Below, in pieces: positions 15,893 through 26,329 of a DNA stretch of 64,000 nucleotides. Position numbers and translations under genes: made by a program. Source of the stretch: Karalla daura (lineage: Eukaryota > Chordata > Actinopteri > Chaetodontiformes > Leiognathidae). The notes beneath the pieces were generated by a model. That model was not told the origin of the DNA, ran no database searches, and saw only the letters and a list, made by a program, of their open reading frames with translations. How positions within the stretch are numbered: the stretch's first letter is position 1; each line of letters begins with the position of its first letter. The DNA lies in assembly GCA_029224185.1 (NCBI GenBank), contig CM055211.1, forward strand, positions 1,242,058 through 1,306,057. Direction: 5' to 3'.

Positions 15893-16882
15893 ATGGACAA
15901 CACTGAGGGCTCCTCACTCTGCTTCCCCAACCTCAACTCCTCCTGCAGGCGGCTGCTGCTGCGACCTCCAGCTGACACTGCTCTCCTCTACAGCCTGCTG
16001 GGGTTGGTCTCTCTGCTCACTGTCACACTCAACCTGCTCGTCATCATCTCCATCTCACACTTCAGACAGCTCCACACTCCCACCAACGCCCTGCTCCTCT
16101 CTCTGGCTGTTTCTGACCTGATGATGGGGCTGCTGGTCATGATTGTGGAAGGTCTGCACTACCTGGAGACCTGCTGGCTGGCTGGGAGAGTGATGTGTGC
16201 TCTCACTCCCTACATCTCATACTGTTTGACATCTGCCTCTGTTGGTAACATGGTGCTCATATCCATAGACCGCTACCTGGCCATCTCTGACCCTCTGCTC
16301 TATTCCTCTAAGATCACTCTGAACAAAGTGAAGCTTTCAATCTGTCTCTGCTGGGCCTCTTCAATGATCTACGACGGGCTGATTTTATTGGACCACCTCA
16401 GACAACCTGACAGGTTCACATCCTGCCATGGAGAGTGTGTGGTGGTCATCAGCCATATTGCAGGAACTGTGGACCTCTTTATGACATTTGTGGGGCCCTA
16501 CAGTGTCATGGTTGTTCTCTATATTCGGGTGTTTGTGGTTGCTATAAGCCAGGCACGTGTCATTCGTATGCAGACTGCTGCCAACACCGTCACTGCAGCT
16601 CAAACTGTGAAAAAGTCTGAGAGGAAGGCTGCCAGGACTCTGGGGATCGTCATAGCTGTGTTTCTAATATGCTACTCTCCTTATCTCTATCCTGCTTTCG
16701 TAGATGAGGACATCTCTTCTAGCTTATCATACCTTGCAGCCGTGTCTTCGACCGTGATCATAAACTCCTGTTTAAACCCTCTGATTTATGCTCTGTTCTA
16801 TCCCTGGTTTAGGAAATCCATCAAACTCATCCTCACCCTTAGAATACTGGAGCCTCACTCGCAGGAGGCCAAAATGATCTAG
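15893..16882 (+). CDS. trace amine-associated receptor, array gene 2
   Basis: Intact single-exon TAAR of 329 residues counted from MDNTEGSS (an in-frame ATG at 15797 would add 32 hydrophilic residues, judged 5' UTR). It has DRYLA, D2.50, C3.25, ECL2 CHGEC and NSCLNPLIYALFYPWF. Position 3.32 is Ser and TM5 VDLFMTFVGP gives Asp5.42. Pocket positions differ from gene 1: Thr at 3.36 (CLTSAS) and Tyr at 6.48 (CYSPYLY); TM2 reads MMGLLVMIVEG without the usual proline of MPVE. ECL3 is acidic (VDEDISSS). Its paired copy in the second block is gene 8. AATAAA at 17015. Function inferred from family: olfactory sensing of amines through Gs/Golf. Confidence 0.93.
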   Translation: MDNTEGSSLCFPNLNSSCRRLLLRPPADTALLYSLLGLVSLLTVTLNLLVIISISHFRQLHTPTNALLLSLAVSDLMMGLLVMIVEGLHYLETCWLAGRVMCALTPYISYCLTSASVGNMVLISIDRYLAISDPLLYSSKITLNKVKLSICLCWASSMIYDGLILLDHLRQPDRFTSCHGECVVVISHIAGTVDLFMTFVGPYSVMVVLYIRVFVVAISQARVIRMQTAANTVTAAQTVKKSERKAARTLGIVIAVFLICYSPYLYPAFVDEDISSSLSYLAAVSSTVIINSCLNPLIYALFYPWFRKSIKLILTLRILEPHSQEAKMI

Positions 16883-18140
16883 ATGCCACAGAAATGACCT
16901 GTTTTGTCACTTGTCCTTTCATTAGAACATGTCCTTCTACTTGTCTCTGCCTGTTTGCCAAGAGCAAAATCAATGTGAATTATATATTCCAGTCAGCTGA
17001 CTGTCATACAGTTTAATAAATCAATCAAAATATAAAACATGGATCCTCACCGTTCTGGTCACTTCATTACCATCACTGCCATTCTATGCTGGGATGTGTC
17101 TCATGCTCTTTGATTGTCAGATGTGACCTTTGACATGACCTGATCAGTGCAGCATCCGTTTTTGTTGTGTTTATTTTGCTTGATGACAGCACTGTAAAGT
17201 GCACCTCTCACCTATCTCTCACTGAAAATAAAAACAACCATGAGGAGCTGGAAATCCATCATAACCACGTGCTGATCAGTCCTACAACGAATGAAAACCC
17301 CCACAATAAGTTTGAACTTCATGTGAATGCACGCTGCTGCAAGTATAGACAGCCTCAGCAGTTCTACAGTTACACACCTGTGTGTGATAGCAGACCTCTA
17401 AATCACAAAGACAAAATATCAGAAAAAATGGGTCCAAAGAGTCCCAGATAAAGCACTAAAACAGTCATTTGGGAAGGAAATGATATTTGTCAATAGTATT
17501 TGTTTGTGGATCTGGAACTGTGGGATAATTGGAGCATCTACTACACACTGATGAAAACACATCAGTCAAAGGCCACAACTATGGAGCATGCACTCTGGAG
17601 GCAGCCACATGGGGGTGCATTTGCAGAAAATGGCTGTTGACGGTTAATCAAGAAAAAGTGCTTTGCCTGTGAACTGAAAGCACCATCCCAAAACATATCA
17701 AAGGATTCCACTGTTGATGTTTCTCTGGTCAAGTTGCCTGATAACTGCAAAACTGATTACAACAAATAAGGACAAAAGACACAGATGTTTGGGTGTTAAA
17801 CTGGCCCCAGAAGAAATGTCTACTAGAAAAAAATTGGGCAAGATGTTAATATCCTGTTTTAACATTAAGGGCAACCAAATTTACAGTACGTCCTTGTTGC
17901 AGAGAGACTGTGTGATGTCATCAAACTACCCATACTCAAACCACCTAAAGATATACAGAAACAAATAATGTATCATATTAAGAATGAAATAATGCAAAGT
18001 AGTAGGGAGGGAGATGTGATGAAGATAATGAGGGCAGAGAAAAGTTGTGTCATCCATCAGGCGTTTCCAGAGGAACGAGGGCCACTTGGAGGAGGATAAA
18101 TCAGCTGTCTGATGCAGAGTTGCAGCTCCTGTCCTCCCCG
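16883..18140. other. spacer between TAAR genes 2 and 3
   Basis: Non-coding spacer of about 1.26 kb with AATAAA at 17015. A conserved segment near 17580-17640 (GAGGCAGCCACATGGGGGTG) recurs about 515-550 bp upstream of genes 3, 4, 5, 6 and 9. The ~145 bp before the start codon are the shared promoter-proximal block. The part after 17400 closely matches 30180-30928 upstream of gene 9. Confidence 0.85.
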
Positions 18141-19130
18141 ATGGACAGCACTGAGGGCTCCTCACTCTGCTTCCCCAACCTCAACTCCTCCTGCAGGCGG
18201 CTGCTGCTGAGACCTCCAGCTGACACTGTTCTCCTCTACAGCCTGCTGGGGTTGGTCTGTGTGCTCACTGTCACACTCAACCTGCTCGTCATCATCTCCA
18301 TCTCACACTTCAGGCAGCTCCACACTCCCACCAACGGCCTGCTCCTGTCTCTGGCTGTGTCTGACCTGATGGTAGGGCTGCTGGTCATGCCTGTGGAAAG
18401 TCTGCGAAACCTAGAGACCTGCTGGCTGCTGGGGAGGCTGATGTGTGCTCTCACTCCCTACATCTCATTCTGTTTGCTGTCTGCCTCTGTTGGTAACATG
18501 GTGCTCATATCCGTAGACCGTTACCTGGCCATCACTGACCCTCTGCTCTATTCCTCTAAGATCACTCTGAACAAAGTGAAGCTTTCAATCTGTCTCTGCT
18601 GGGCCTGTTCAATGATCTACAACGCACTGATTTTACTGGACCACCTCAGACAGCCTGACAGGTTCACATCCTGCCATGGGGAGTGTGTGGTGGTCATGAG
18701 CCATATCGCAGGGACTGTGGACCTCTTTATGACATTTGTGGGGCCCTGCAGTGTCATGGTTGTTCTCTATATGCGGGTGTTTGTGGTTGCTATAAGCCAG
18801 GCACGTGTCATTCGTATGCAGACTGCTGCCAACACTGTCACTGCAGCTCAAAGTGTGAAAAAGTCTGAGAGGAAGGCTGCCAGGACTCTGGGGATTGTCA
18901 TCGCTGTGTTTCTAATGTGCTTCTGTCCATATTACTATCCTGCTCTCGCAGGTGAAGACTTCTCTTCTAGCTTGTCATACCTTGCGGCTTTGGCCTGGGT
19001 CATGAGGATAAACTCCTGTTTGAATCCTCTGATTTATGCTCTGTTCTACCCCTGGTTTAGGAAATCCATCAAATTCATCCTCACCCTCAGAATACTCCTG
19101 CCTCACTCCCAGGAGGTCAAAATGCTCTAG
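18141..19130 (+). CDS. trace amine-associated receptor, array gene 3
   Basis: Intact 329-residue TAAR from MDSTEGSS (upstream in-frame ATG at 18045). Motifs: SDLMVGLLVMPVESL (TM2), ETCWLLG, TM3 with Phe at 3.33 (PYISFCLLSAS) and Ser3.32, VDRYLA (Val at 3.48), ECL2 CHGEC, VDLFMTFVGP (Asp5.42), CFCPYYYP (Phe6.48), NSCLNPLIYALFYPWF. It differs from neighbours by LAWVMRINSC before TM7 and KFILTL after it. Its ECL2/TM5 coding sequence (CATGAGCCATATCGCAGGG) is shared with gene 9 although the 3' parts of the two genes differ, suggesting gene conversion. Confidence 0.93.
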   Translation: MDSTEGSSLCFPNLNSSCRRLLLRPPADTVLLYSLLGLVCVLTVTLNLLVIISISHFRQLHTPTNGLLLSLAVSDLMVGLLVMPVESLRNLETCWLLGRLMCALTPYISFCLLSASVGNMVLISVDRYLAITDPLLYSSKITLNKVKLSICLCWACSMIYNALILLDHLRQPDRFTSCHGECVVVMSHIAGTVDLFMTFVGPCSVMVVLYMRVFVVAISQARVIRMQTAANTVTAAQSVKKSERKAARTLGIVIAVFLMCFCPYYYPALAGEDFSSSLSYLAALAWVMRINSCLNPLIYALFYPWFRKSIKFILTLRILLPHSQEVKML

Positions 19131-20302
19131 ATGCCACAGAAATAACCTGTTTTTTCACTTTTTCTTTCATTTAAACATGCCCTTCTACTTCTACCTATTT
19201 GCCAAGAGCAAAATCAATGTGAATACTATATTCCCATTGTATGGGTCCTGACTGCTGTAGTCACTTCATTACCATCACTGCTATTCTATACTATCATGTA
19301 GCTCATGCTCTTCTCTTGTCAGCTTTAACTTTGACATGACCTGATCAGTGCAGCATCTGATTTTGTCATGTTTATTTTACTTGATGACAGCACTGGAATG
19401 TGCACTGCTTCTCCCAATGAAAATAAAAACAACCATGAGAAGTTGGAAATCCATCATAACCACGTGCTGATCAGTCCTACGACGAATGAAAACCCCCACA
19501 ATAAGTTTGAACTTCATGTGAATGCACACTGCTGCAAGTATAGACAGCCTCAGCAGTTCTACAGTTACACACCTCTGTGTGATAGCAGACCTCTAAATCA
19601 CAAAGACAAAATATCAGAAAAAATGGGTACAAAGAGTCCCAGATAAAGCATTAAAACAGTCATTTGAGTATGAAATTATATTTTTCAACAGCATTTGTTT
19701 GTGGATCTTGAACTCAGGAATGATTAGATCCTCTACCACACTGATGAAAACACATCAGTCGAAGGCCACAACTATGGAGCATGCACTCTGGAGGCAGCCA
19801 CATGGGGGTGTATTTGCAGAAAATGGCTGTTGACGTTTCATCAAGAGGAATTGCTTTACACATGTACTAAAAGCACCATCCCACCACATATCCAAGTCAA
19901 GTTGGCTGATTACTGGGAACCTGACTACAACGAATAAGGACAAAAGACACAGATGTTTGGGTGTCACACTGGACTGTCCACTGAGAAAACATCAATTGTG
20001 CATGGTGTCAATATCCTGTTCTAGCATTAAGACCAATTTAAATTACTGCACGTCCTTGTTGCAGAGAGACTGTGTGATGCCATCAAACTACGCATACTCA
20101 AACCACCAAAAGATGTACAGAAACAAATAAGGCATCCTATTAAGAATAACACAATTCAAAGTAGTAGGGAGGGAGATGTGATGAAGATAATGAGGGCGGA
20201 GAAAAGTTGCATCATCCATCAGGCGTTTCCAGAGGAACGAGGGCCACTTGGAGGAGGATAAATCAGCTGTCTGGTGCAGAATTGCAGCTCCTGTCCTCCC
20301 CG
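19131..20302. other. spacer between TAAR genes 3 and 4
   Basis: Non-coding, about 1.17 kb. It has the conserved segment with AGCCACATGGGGGTG near 19790 and the shared promoter-proximal block from about 20156. Very similar to the spacers before genes 5 and 6. Confidence 0.85.
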
Positions 20303-21292
20303 ATGGACAGCACTGAGGGCTCCTCACTCTGCTTCCCCAACCTCAACTCCTCCTGCAGGCGGCTGCTGCTGAGACCTCCAGCTGACACTGCTCTCCTCTA
20401 CAGCCTGCTGGGGTTGGTCTGTGTGCTCACTGTCACACTCAACCTTCTCGTCATCATCTCCATCTCACACTTCAGACAGCTCCACACTCCCACCAACGCC
20501 CTGCTCCTCTCTCTGGCTGTGTCTGACCTGGTGGTAGGGCTGCTGGTCATGCCTGTGGAAGGCCTGCGATACCTGGAGACCTGTTGGCTGCTGGGGAGGC
20601 TGATGTGTGCTCTCACTCCCTACATCTCATACTGTTTGATGTCTGCCTCTGTTGGTAACATGGTGCTCATATCCATAGACCGCTACCTGGCCATCTCTGA
20701 CCCTCTGCTCTATTCCTCTAAGATCACTCTGAACAAAGTGAAGCTTTCAATCTGTCTCTGCTGGGCCTGTTCAATGATCTACAATGGGCTCATTTTACTG
20801 GACCACCTCAGACAGCCTGACAGGTTCACATCCTGCCATGGAGAGTGTGTGGTGGTCATCAGCCATATTGCAGGAACTGTGGACCTCTTTATGACATTTG
20901 TGGGGCCCTGCTGTGTCATGGTTGTTCTCTATATGCGGGTGTTTGTGGTTGCTATAAGCCAGGCACGTGTCATTCGTATGCAGACTGCTGCCCACTCTGT
21001 CACTGCAGCTCAAAGTGTGAAAAAGTCTGAGAGGAAGGCTGCCAGGACTCTGGGGATTGTCATCGCTGTGTTTCTAATGTGCTTCTGCCCATATTATTAT
21101 CCTGCTCTTGCAGGTGAGGACATCTCTTCTAGCTCGTCATACCTTGCAGCTTTGTCCTGGGTCATGATGATAAACTCCTGTTTGAACCCTCTGATTTATG
21201 CTCTGTTCTACCCCTGGTTTAGGAAATCCATCAAACTCATCCTCACCCTCAGAATACTGTTGCCTCACTCGCAGGATGCCAAAATGGTCTAG
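20303..21292 (+). CDS. trace amine-associated receptor, array gene 4
   Basis: Intact 329-residue TAAR from MDSTEGSS (upstream in-frame ATG at 20207). It carries SDLVVGLLVMPVEGL, ETCWLLG, Ser3.32, DRYLA, CHGEC, VDLFMTFVGPCCVM (Asp5.42), CFCPYYYP (Phe6.48) and the TM7 fingerprint. Met at 3.36 (CLMSAS) is unique in the array. ECL3 reads AGEDISSSSS. The third intracellular region reads TAAHSVTAAQS where most have TAANTV. C-terminus SQDAKMV. Confidence 0.93.
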   Translation: MDSTEGSSLCFPNLNSSCRRLLLRPPADTALLYSLLGLVCVLTVTLNLLVIISISHFRQLHTPTNALLLSLAVSDLVVGLLVMPVEGLRYLETCWLLGRLMCALTPYISYCLMSASVGNMVLISIDRYLAISDPLLYSSKITLNKVKLSICLCWACSMIYNGLILLDHLRQPDRFTSCHGECVVVISHIAGTVDLFMTFVGPCCVMVVLYMRVFVVAISQARVIRMQTAAHSVTAAQSVKKSERKAARTLGIVIAVFLMCFCPYYYPALAGEDISSSSSYLAALSWVMMINSCLNPLIYALFYPWFRKSIKLILTLRILLPHSQDAKMV

Positions 21293-22454
21293 ATGCCACA
21301 GAAATAACCTGTTTTTTCTCTTTTTCTTTCATTTAAACATGCCCTTCTACTTCTACCTATTTCAATGTGAATACTGTATACCCATTGTATGGGTCCTAAC
21401 TGCTGTAGTCACTTCACTACCATCACTGATATTCTATACTATCAGGTAGCTCATGCTCTTCTCTTGTCAGCTTTAACTTTGACATGACCTGATCAGTGCA
21501 GCATCTGATTTTGTCATGTTTATTTTACTTGATGATAGCACTGTAATGTGCACTTCTTCTCCCAATGAAAATAAAAACAACCATGAGAAGTTGGGAATCC
21601 ATCATAACCACGTGCTGATCAGTCCTACGACGAATGAAAACCCCCACAATAAGTTTGAACTTCATGTGAATGCACACTGCTGCAAGTATCGAGACAGCTT
21701 TCTACAGTTACACACCTGTGTGTGATAGCAGACCTCTAAATCACAAAGACAAAATATCAGAAAAAAATGGGTATAAAGAGTCCCAGATAAAGCACTGAAA
21801 TAGTCATTTGAGTATGAAATTATATTTGTCGACAGCATTTGTTTGTGGATCTGGAAGTGAGGGATGATTAGATCCTCTACTACACACTGATGAAAACACA
21901 TCAGTCAAAGGCCACAACTATGGAGCATGCACTCTGGAGGCAGCCACATGGGGGTGTATTTGCAGAAAATGGCTGTTGATGTTTCTTCAAGAGAAAGTGC
22001 TTTACACGTGTACTAAAAGCACCATCCCACCACATATCCAAGTCAAGTTGGCTGATTACTGGGAACCTGACTACAACGAATAAGGACAAAAGACACAGAT
22101 GTGTGGGTGTTAAACTGGCCCCAGAAGAAATGTCTACTAGAAAAAATTTGTGCAAGGTGTTAATATCCTGTTTTAACATTAAGAGCAACCAAATTTACAG
22201 TACGTCCTTGTTGCAGAGAGACTGTGTGATGCCATCAAACTACCCATACTCAAACCACCAAAAGATATACAGAAACAAATAATGGATCATATTAAGAATG
22301 AAATAATGCAAAGTAGTAGGGAGGGACATGTGATGAAGATAATGAGGGTGGAGAAAAGTTGCATCATCCATCAGGCGTTTCCAGAGGAACGAGGGCCACT
22401 TGGAGGAGGATAAATCAGCTGTCTGATGCAGAGTTGCAGCTCTTGTCCTTCCTG
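21293..22454. other. spacer between TAAR genes 4 and 5
   Basis: Non-coding, about 1.16 kb, of the same type as the spacer before gene 4, with small deletions (for example around 21355 and 21695). Conserved segment near 21935 and promoter-proximal block from about 22310. Confidence 0.85.
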
Positions 22455-23441
22455 ATGGACAGCACTGAGGGCTCCTCCCTCTGCTTCCCCAACCTCAACT
22501 CCTCCTGCAGGCGGCTGCTGCTGAGACCTCCAGTTGACACTGCTCTCCTCTACAGCCTGCTGGGGTTGGTCTGTGCGCTCACTGTCACACTCAACCTGCT
22601 CGTCATCATCTCCATCTCACACTTCAGACAGCTCCACACTCCCACCAACGCCCTGCTCCTCTCTCTGGCTGTGTCTGACCTGGTGGTAGGGCTGCTGGTC
22701 ATGCCTGTGGAAGGCCTGCGAAACCTGGAGACCTGTTGGCTGCTGGGGAGGCTGATGTGTGCTCTCGCTCCCTACATCTCATACTGTTTGCTGTCTGCCT
22801 CTGTTGGTAACATGGTGCTCATATCCATAGACCGCTACCTGGCCATCACTGACCCTCTTCTCTATTCCTCTAAGATCACTCTGAACAAAGTGAAGCTTTC
22901 AATCTGTCTCTGCTGGGCCTGTTCAATGATCTACAACGGGCTGATTTTACTGGACCACCTCAGACAACCTGACAGGTTCACATCCTGCCATGGAGAGTGT
23001 GTGGTGGTCATGAGCCATATTGCAGGAACTGTCGACCTCTTTATGACATTTGTGGGGCCCTACAGTGTCATGGTTGTTCTCTATATGCGGGTGTTTGTGG
23101 TTGCTATAAGCCAGGCACGTGTCATTCTTATACAGACTGCTGCCAACACTGTCGCGGCTGCTCAAACTGTGAAAAAGTCTGAGAGGAAGGCTGCCAGGAC
23201 TCTGGGGATCGTCATCGCTGTGTTTCTAATGTGCTACTGTCCATGTTACTATCCTGCTCTCGCAGGTGAAGACTTCTCTACCAGCTCATACGTTGCAGTG
23301 TTGTCCTGGATCGTGTACATAAACTCCTGTTTGAACCCTCTGATTTATGCTCTGTTCTATCCCTGGTTTAGGAAATCCATCAAACTCATCCTCACCCTCA
23401 GAATACTGGAGCCTCACTCGCAGGAGGCCAAAATGATCTAG
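22455..23441 (+). CDS. trace amine-associated receptor, array gene 5
   Basis: Intact 328-residue TAAR from MDSTEGSS (upstream in-frame ATG at 22359). Motifs: SDLVVGLLVMPVEGL, APYISYCLLSAS (Ser3.32, Leu3.36), DRYLAITDP, CHGEC, VDLFMTFVGPYSVM (Asp5.42), CYCPCYYP (Tyr6.48), NSCLNPLIYALFYPWF. One codon shorter than most in ECL3 (AGEDFSTSSYVAV), a feature shared with gene 6. ICL3 has VILIQTAANTVAAAQT. AATAAA at 23574. Its 3' flank matches that of gene 2. Confidence 0.93.
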   Translation: MDSTEGSSLCFPNLNSSCRRLLLRPPVDTALLYSLLGLVCALTVTLNLLVIISISHFRQLHTPTNALLLSLAVSDLVVGLLVMPVEGLRNLETCWLLGRLMCALAPYISYCLLSASVGNMVLISIDRYLAITDPLLYSSKITLNKVKLSICLCWACSMIYNGLILLDHLRQPDRFTSCHGECVVVMSHIAGTVDLFMTFVGPYSVMVVLYMRVFVVAISQARVILIQTAANTVAAAQTVKKSERKAARTLGIVIAVFLMCYCPCYYPALAGEDFSTSSYVAVLSWIVYINSCLNPLIYALFYPWFRKSIKLILTLRILEPHSQEAKMI

Positions 23442-24670
23442 ATGCCACAGAAATGACCTGTTTTGTCACTTATCCTTTCATTAGAACATGTCCTTCTACT
23501 TGTCTCTGCCTGTTTGCCAAGAGCAAAATCAATGTGAATTATATATTCCAGTCAGTTGACTGTCATACAGTTTAATAAATCAATCAAAATATAAAACATA
23601 GATCCTCACCGTTCTGGTCACTTCATTACCATCACTGCCATTCTATGCTGGGATGTGTCTCATGCTCTTTGATTGTCAGATGTGACCTTTGACATGACCT
23701 GATCAGTGCAGCATCGGTTTTTGTTGTGTTTATTTTGCTTGATGACAGCGCTGTAAAGTGCACCTCTCACCTATCTCTCACTGAAAATAAAAACAACCAT
23801 GAGATGTTGGAAATCCATCATAACCACGTGCTGATCAGTCCTACGACGAATGAAAACCCCCACAAATAAGTTTGAACTTCATGTGAATGCACACTGCTGC
23901 AAGTATAGACAGCCTTCGCAGTTCTACAGTTACACACCTGTGTGTGATAGCAGACCTCTAAATCATAAAGACAAAATATCAGAAAAAAATGGGTACAAAG
24001 AGTCCCAGATAAAGCACTAAAATAGTCATTTGAGTATGAAATTATATTTTTCAACAGCATTTGTTTGAGGATCTTGAACTCAGGAATGATTAGATCCTCT
24101 ACTACACACTGATGAAAACACATCAGTCAAAGGCCACAACTATGGAGCATGCACTCTGGAGGCAGCCACATGGGGGTGTATTTGCAGAAAATGGCTGTTG
24201 ACGTTTCATCAAGAGTAAGTTCTTCACACGTGTACTAAAAGCACCATCCCAACACATATCCAAGTCAAGTTGCCTGATTACTGGGAACCTGACTACAACG
24301 AATAAGGACAAAAGACACAGATGTTTGGGTGTCACACTGGACTGTCCACCGAGAAAACATCAATTGTGCATGGTGTCAATATCCTGTTCTAGCAATAAGA
24401 CCAATTTAAATTACAGCACGTCCTTGTTGCAGAGAGACTGTGTGATGCCATCAAACTACCCATACTCAAACCACCTAAAAATGTACAGAAACAAATAAGG
24501 CATCCTATTAAGAATAACACAATTCAAAGTAGTAGGGAGGGAGATGTGATGAAGATAATGAGGGCGGAGAAAAGTTGCGTCATCCATCAGGCGTTTCCAG
24601 AGGAACGAGGGCCACTTGGAGGAGGATAAATCAGCTGTCTGATGAAGAGTTGCAGCTCCTGTCCTCCCTG
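23442..24670. other. spacer between TAAR genes 5 and 6
   Basis: Non-coding, about 1.23 kb, with AATAAA at 23574, conserved segment near 24155 and promoter-proximal block from about 24525. The first half resembles the flank after gene 2, the second half the flanks before genes 4 and 5. Confidence 0.85.
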
Positions 24671-25657
24671 ATGGACAGCACTGAGGGCTCCTCACTCTGC
24701 TTCCCCAACCTCAACTCCTCCTGCAGGCGGCTGCTGCTGAGACCTCCAGCTGACACTGCTCTCCTCTACAGCCTGCTGGGGTTGGTCTGTGTGCTCACTG
24801 TCACACTCAACCTGCTCGTCATCATCTCCATCTCACACTTCAGACAGCTCCACACTCCCACCAACGCCCTGCTCCTCTCTCTGGCTGTTTCTGACCTGGT
24901 GGTAGGGCTGCTGGTCATGCCTGTGGAAGGCCTGCGAAACCTGGAGACCTGCTGGCTGCTGGGGACGCTGATGTGTGCTCTCACTCCCTACATCTCATAC
25001 TGTTTGACATCTGCCTCTGTTGGTAACATGGTGCTCATATCCATAGACCGCTACCTGGCCATCTCTGACCCTCTGCTCTATTCCTCTAAGATCACTCTGA
25101 ACAAAGTGAAGCTTTCAATCTGTCTCTGCTGGGCCTGTTCAATGATCTATAACGCACTGATTTTACTGGACCACCTCAGACAACCTGACAGGTTCACATC
25201 CTGCCATGGAGAGTGTGTGGTGGTCATCAGCCATATTGCAGTAACTTCTGACCTCTTTATGGCATTTGTGGGGCCGTACAGTGTCGTGGTTGTTCTCTAT
25301 ATGCGGGTGTTTGTGGTTGCTATAAGACAGGCACGTGTCATTCGTATGCACACTGCTGCCAACACTGTCACTGCAGCTCAAACTGTGAAAAGGTCTGAGA
25401 GGAAGGCTGCCAGGACTCTGGGGATCGTCATCGCTGTGTTTCTAATGTGCTACTGTCCATGTTACTATCCTGCTCTCGCAGGTGAAGACTTCTCTACCAG
25501 CTCATACGTTGCAGTGTTGCCCTGGATCGTGTACATAAACTCCTGTTTGAACCCTCTAATTTATGCTCTGTTCTATCCCTGGTTTAGGAAATCCATCAAA
25601 CTCATCCTCACCCTTAGAATACTGGAGCCTCACTCGCAGGAGGCCAAAATGATCTAG
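24671..25657 (+). CDS. trace amine-associated receptor, array gene 6
   Basis: Intact 328-residue TAAR from MDSTEGSS (upstream in-frame ATG at 24575). Motifs: SDLVVGLLVMPVEGL, LGTLMC, PYISYCLTSAS (Ser3.32, Thr3.36), DRYLA, CHGEC, SDLFMAFVGPYSVV (Asp5.42 kept although the residue before it changes from Val to Ser), CYCPCYYP (Tyr6.48), NSCLNPLIYALFYPWF. ICL3 reads IRQARVIRMHTAANTV and VKRSERK. The ECL3-TM7 part is nearly that of gene 5 (VLPWIVYINSC). AATAAA at 25790. Confidence 0.93.
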   Translation: MDSTEGSSLCFPNLNSSCRRLLLRPPADTALLYSLLGLVCVLTVTLNLLVIISISHFRQLHTPTNALLLSLAVSDLVVGLLVMPVEGLRNLETCWLLGTLMCALTPYISYCLTSASVGNMVLISIDRYLAISDPLLYSSKITLNKVKLSICLCWACSMIYNALILLDHLRQPDRFTSCHGECVVVISHIAVTSDLFMAFVGPYSVVVVLYMRVFVVAIRQARVIRMHTAANTVTAAQTVKRSERKAARTLGIVIAVFLMCYCPCYYPALAGEDFSTSSYVAVLPWIVYINSCLNPLIYALFYPWFRKSIKLILTLRILEPHSQEAKMI

Positions 25658-26329
25658 ATGCCACAGAAATGACCTGTTTTGTCACTTATCCTTTCATTAG
25701 AACATGTCCTTCTACTTGTCTCTGCCTGTTTGCCAAGAGCAAAATCAATGTGAATTATATATTCCAGTCAGCTGACTGTCATACAGTTTAATAAATCAAT
25801 GAAAATACAAAACATGGATCCTCACCGTTCTAGTCACTTCATTACCATCACTGCCTTTCTATGCTGGGATGTGTCTCATGCTCTTTGATTGTCAGATGTG
25901 ACCTTTGACATGACATGATCAGTGCAGCATCCGTTTTTGTTGTGTCTATTTTGCTTGATGACGCTGTATGATGATGATGCTGTAAAGTGCACCTCTCACC
26001 TATCTCTCACTGAAAATAAAAACAACCATGAGATGTTGGAAATCCATCATAACCACGTGCTGCTCTGCTGCAAGCATAGACAGCCATAGCAGTTCTACAG
26101 TTACACACCTGTGAGTGATAGCAGACCTCTAAATCACAAAGACAAAATATCAGAAAAATGTGTGTACAAAGAGTCCCAGACAAAGCACTAAAATAGCCAT
26201 TTGAGTATGAAATTATATTTTTCGACAGCATCAGTTGCATCATCCATCAGGCGTTTCCAGAGGAACGAGGGCCACTTGGAGGAGGATAAATCAGCTGTCT
26301 GATGCAGAGTTGCAGCTCTGTCCTCCCTG
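25658..26329. other. short spacer between TAAR genes 6 and 7
   Basis: The shortest spacer (about 670 bp). It breaks off from the usual pattern near 26228, where about 0.6 kb of the standard upstream sequence is absent, and joins directly to a partial promoter-proximal block (from about 26233). This is the apparent junction where the duplicated gene 1-3 block begins. Confidence 0.75.

Noticed and set aside
17926..18165. Antisense ORFs (MRSPQCCPS and similar) over TAAR leaders and receptors
   Set aside because: Shadow frames of conserved receptor and leader sequence on the other strand.
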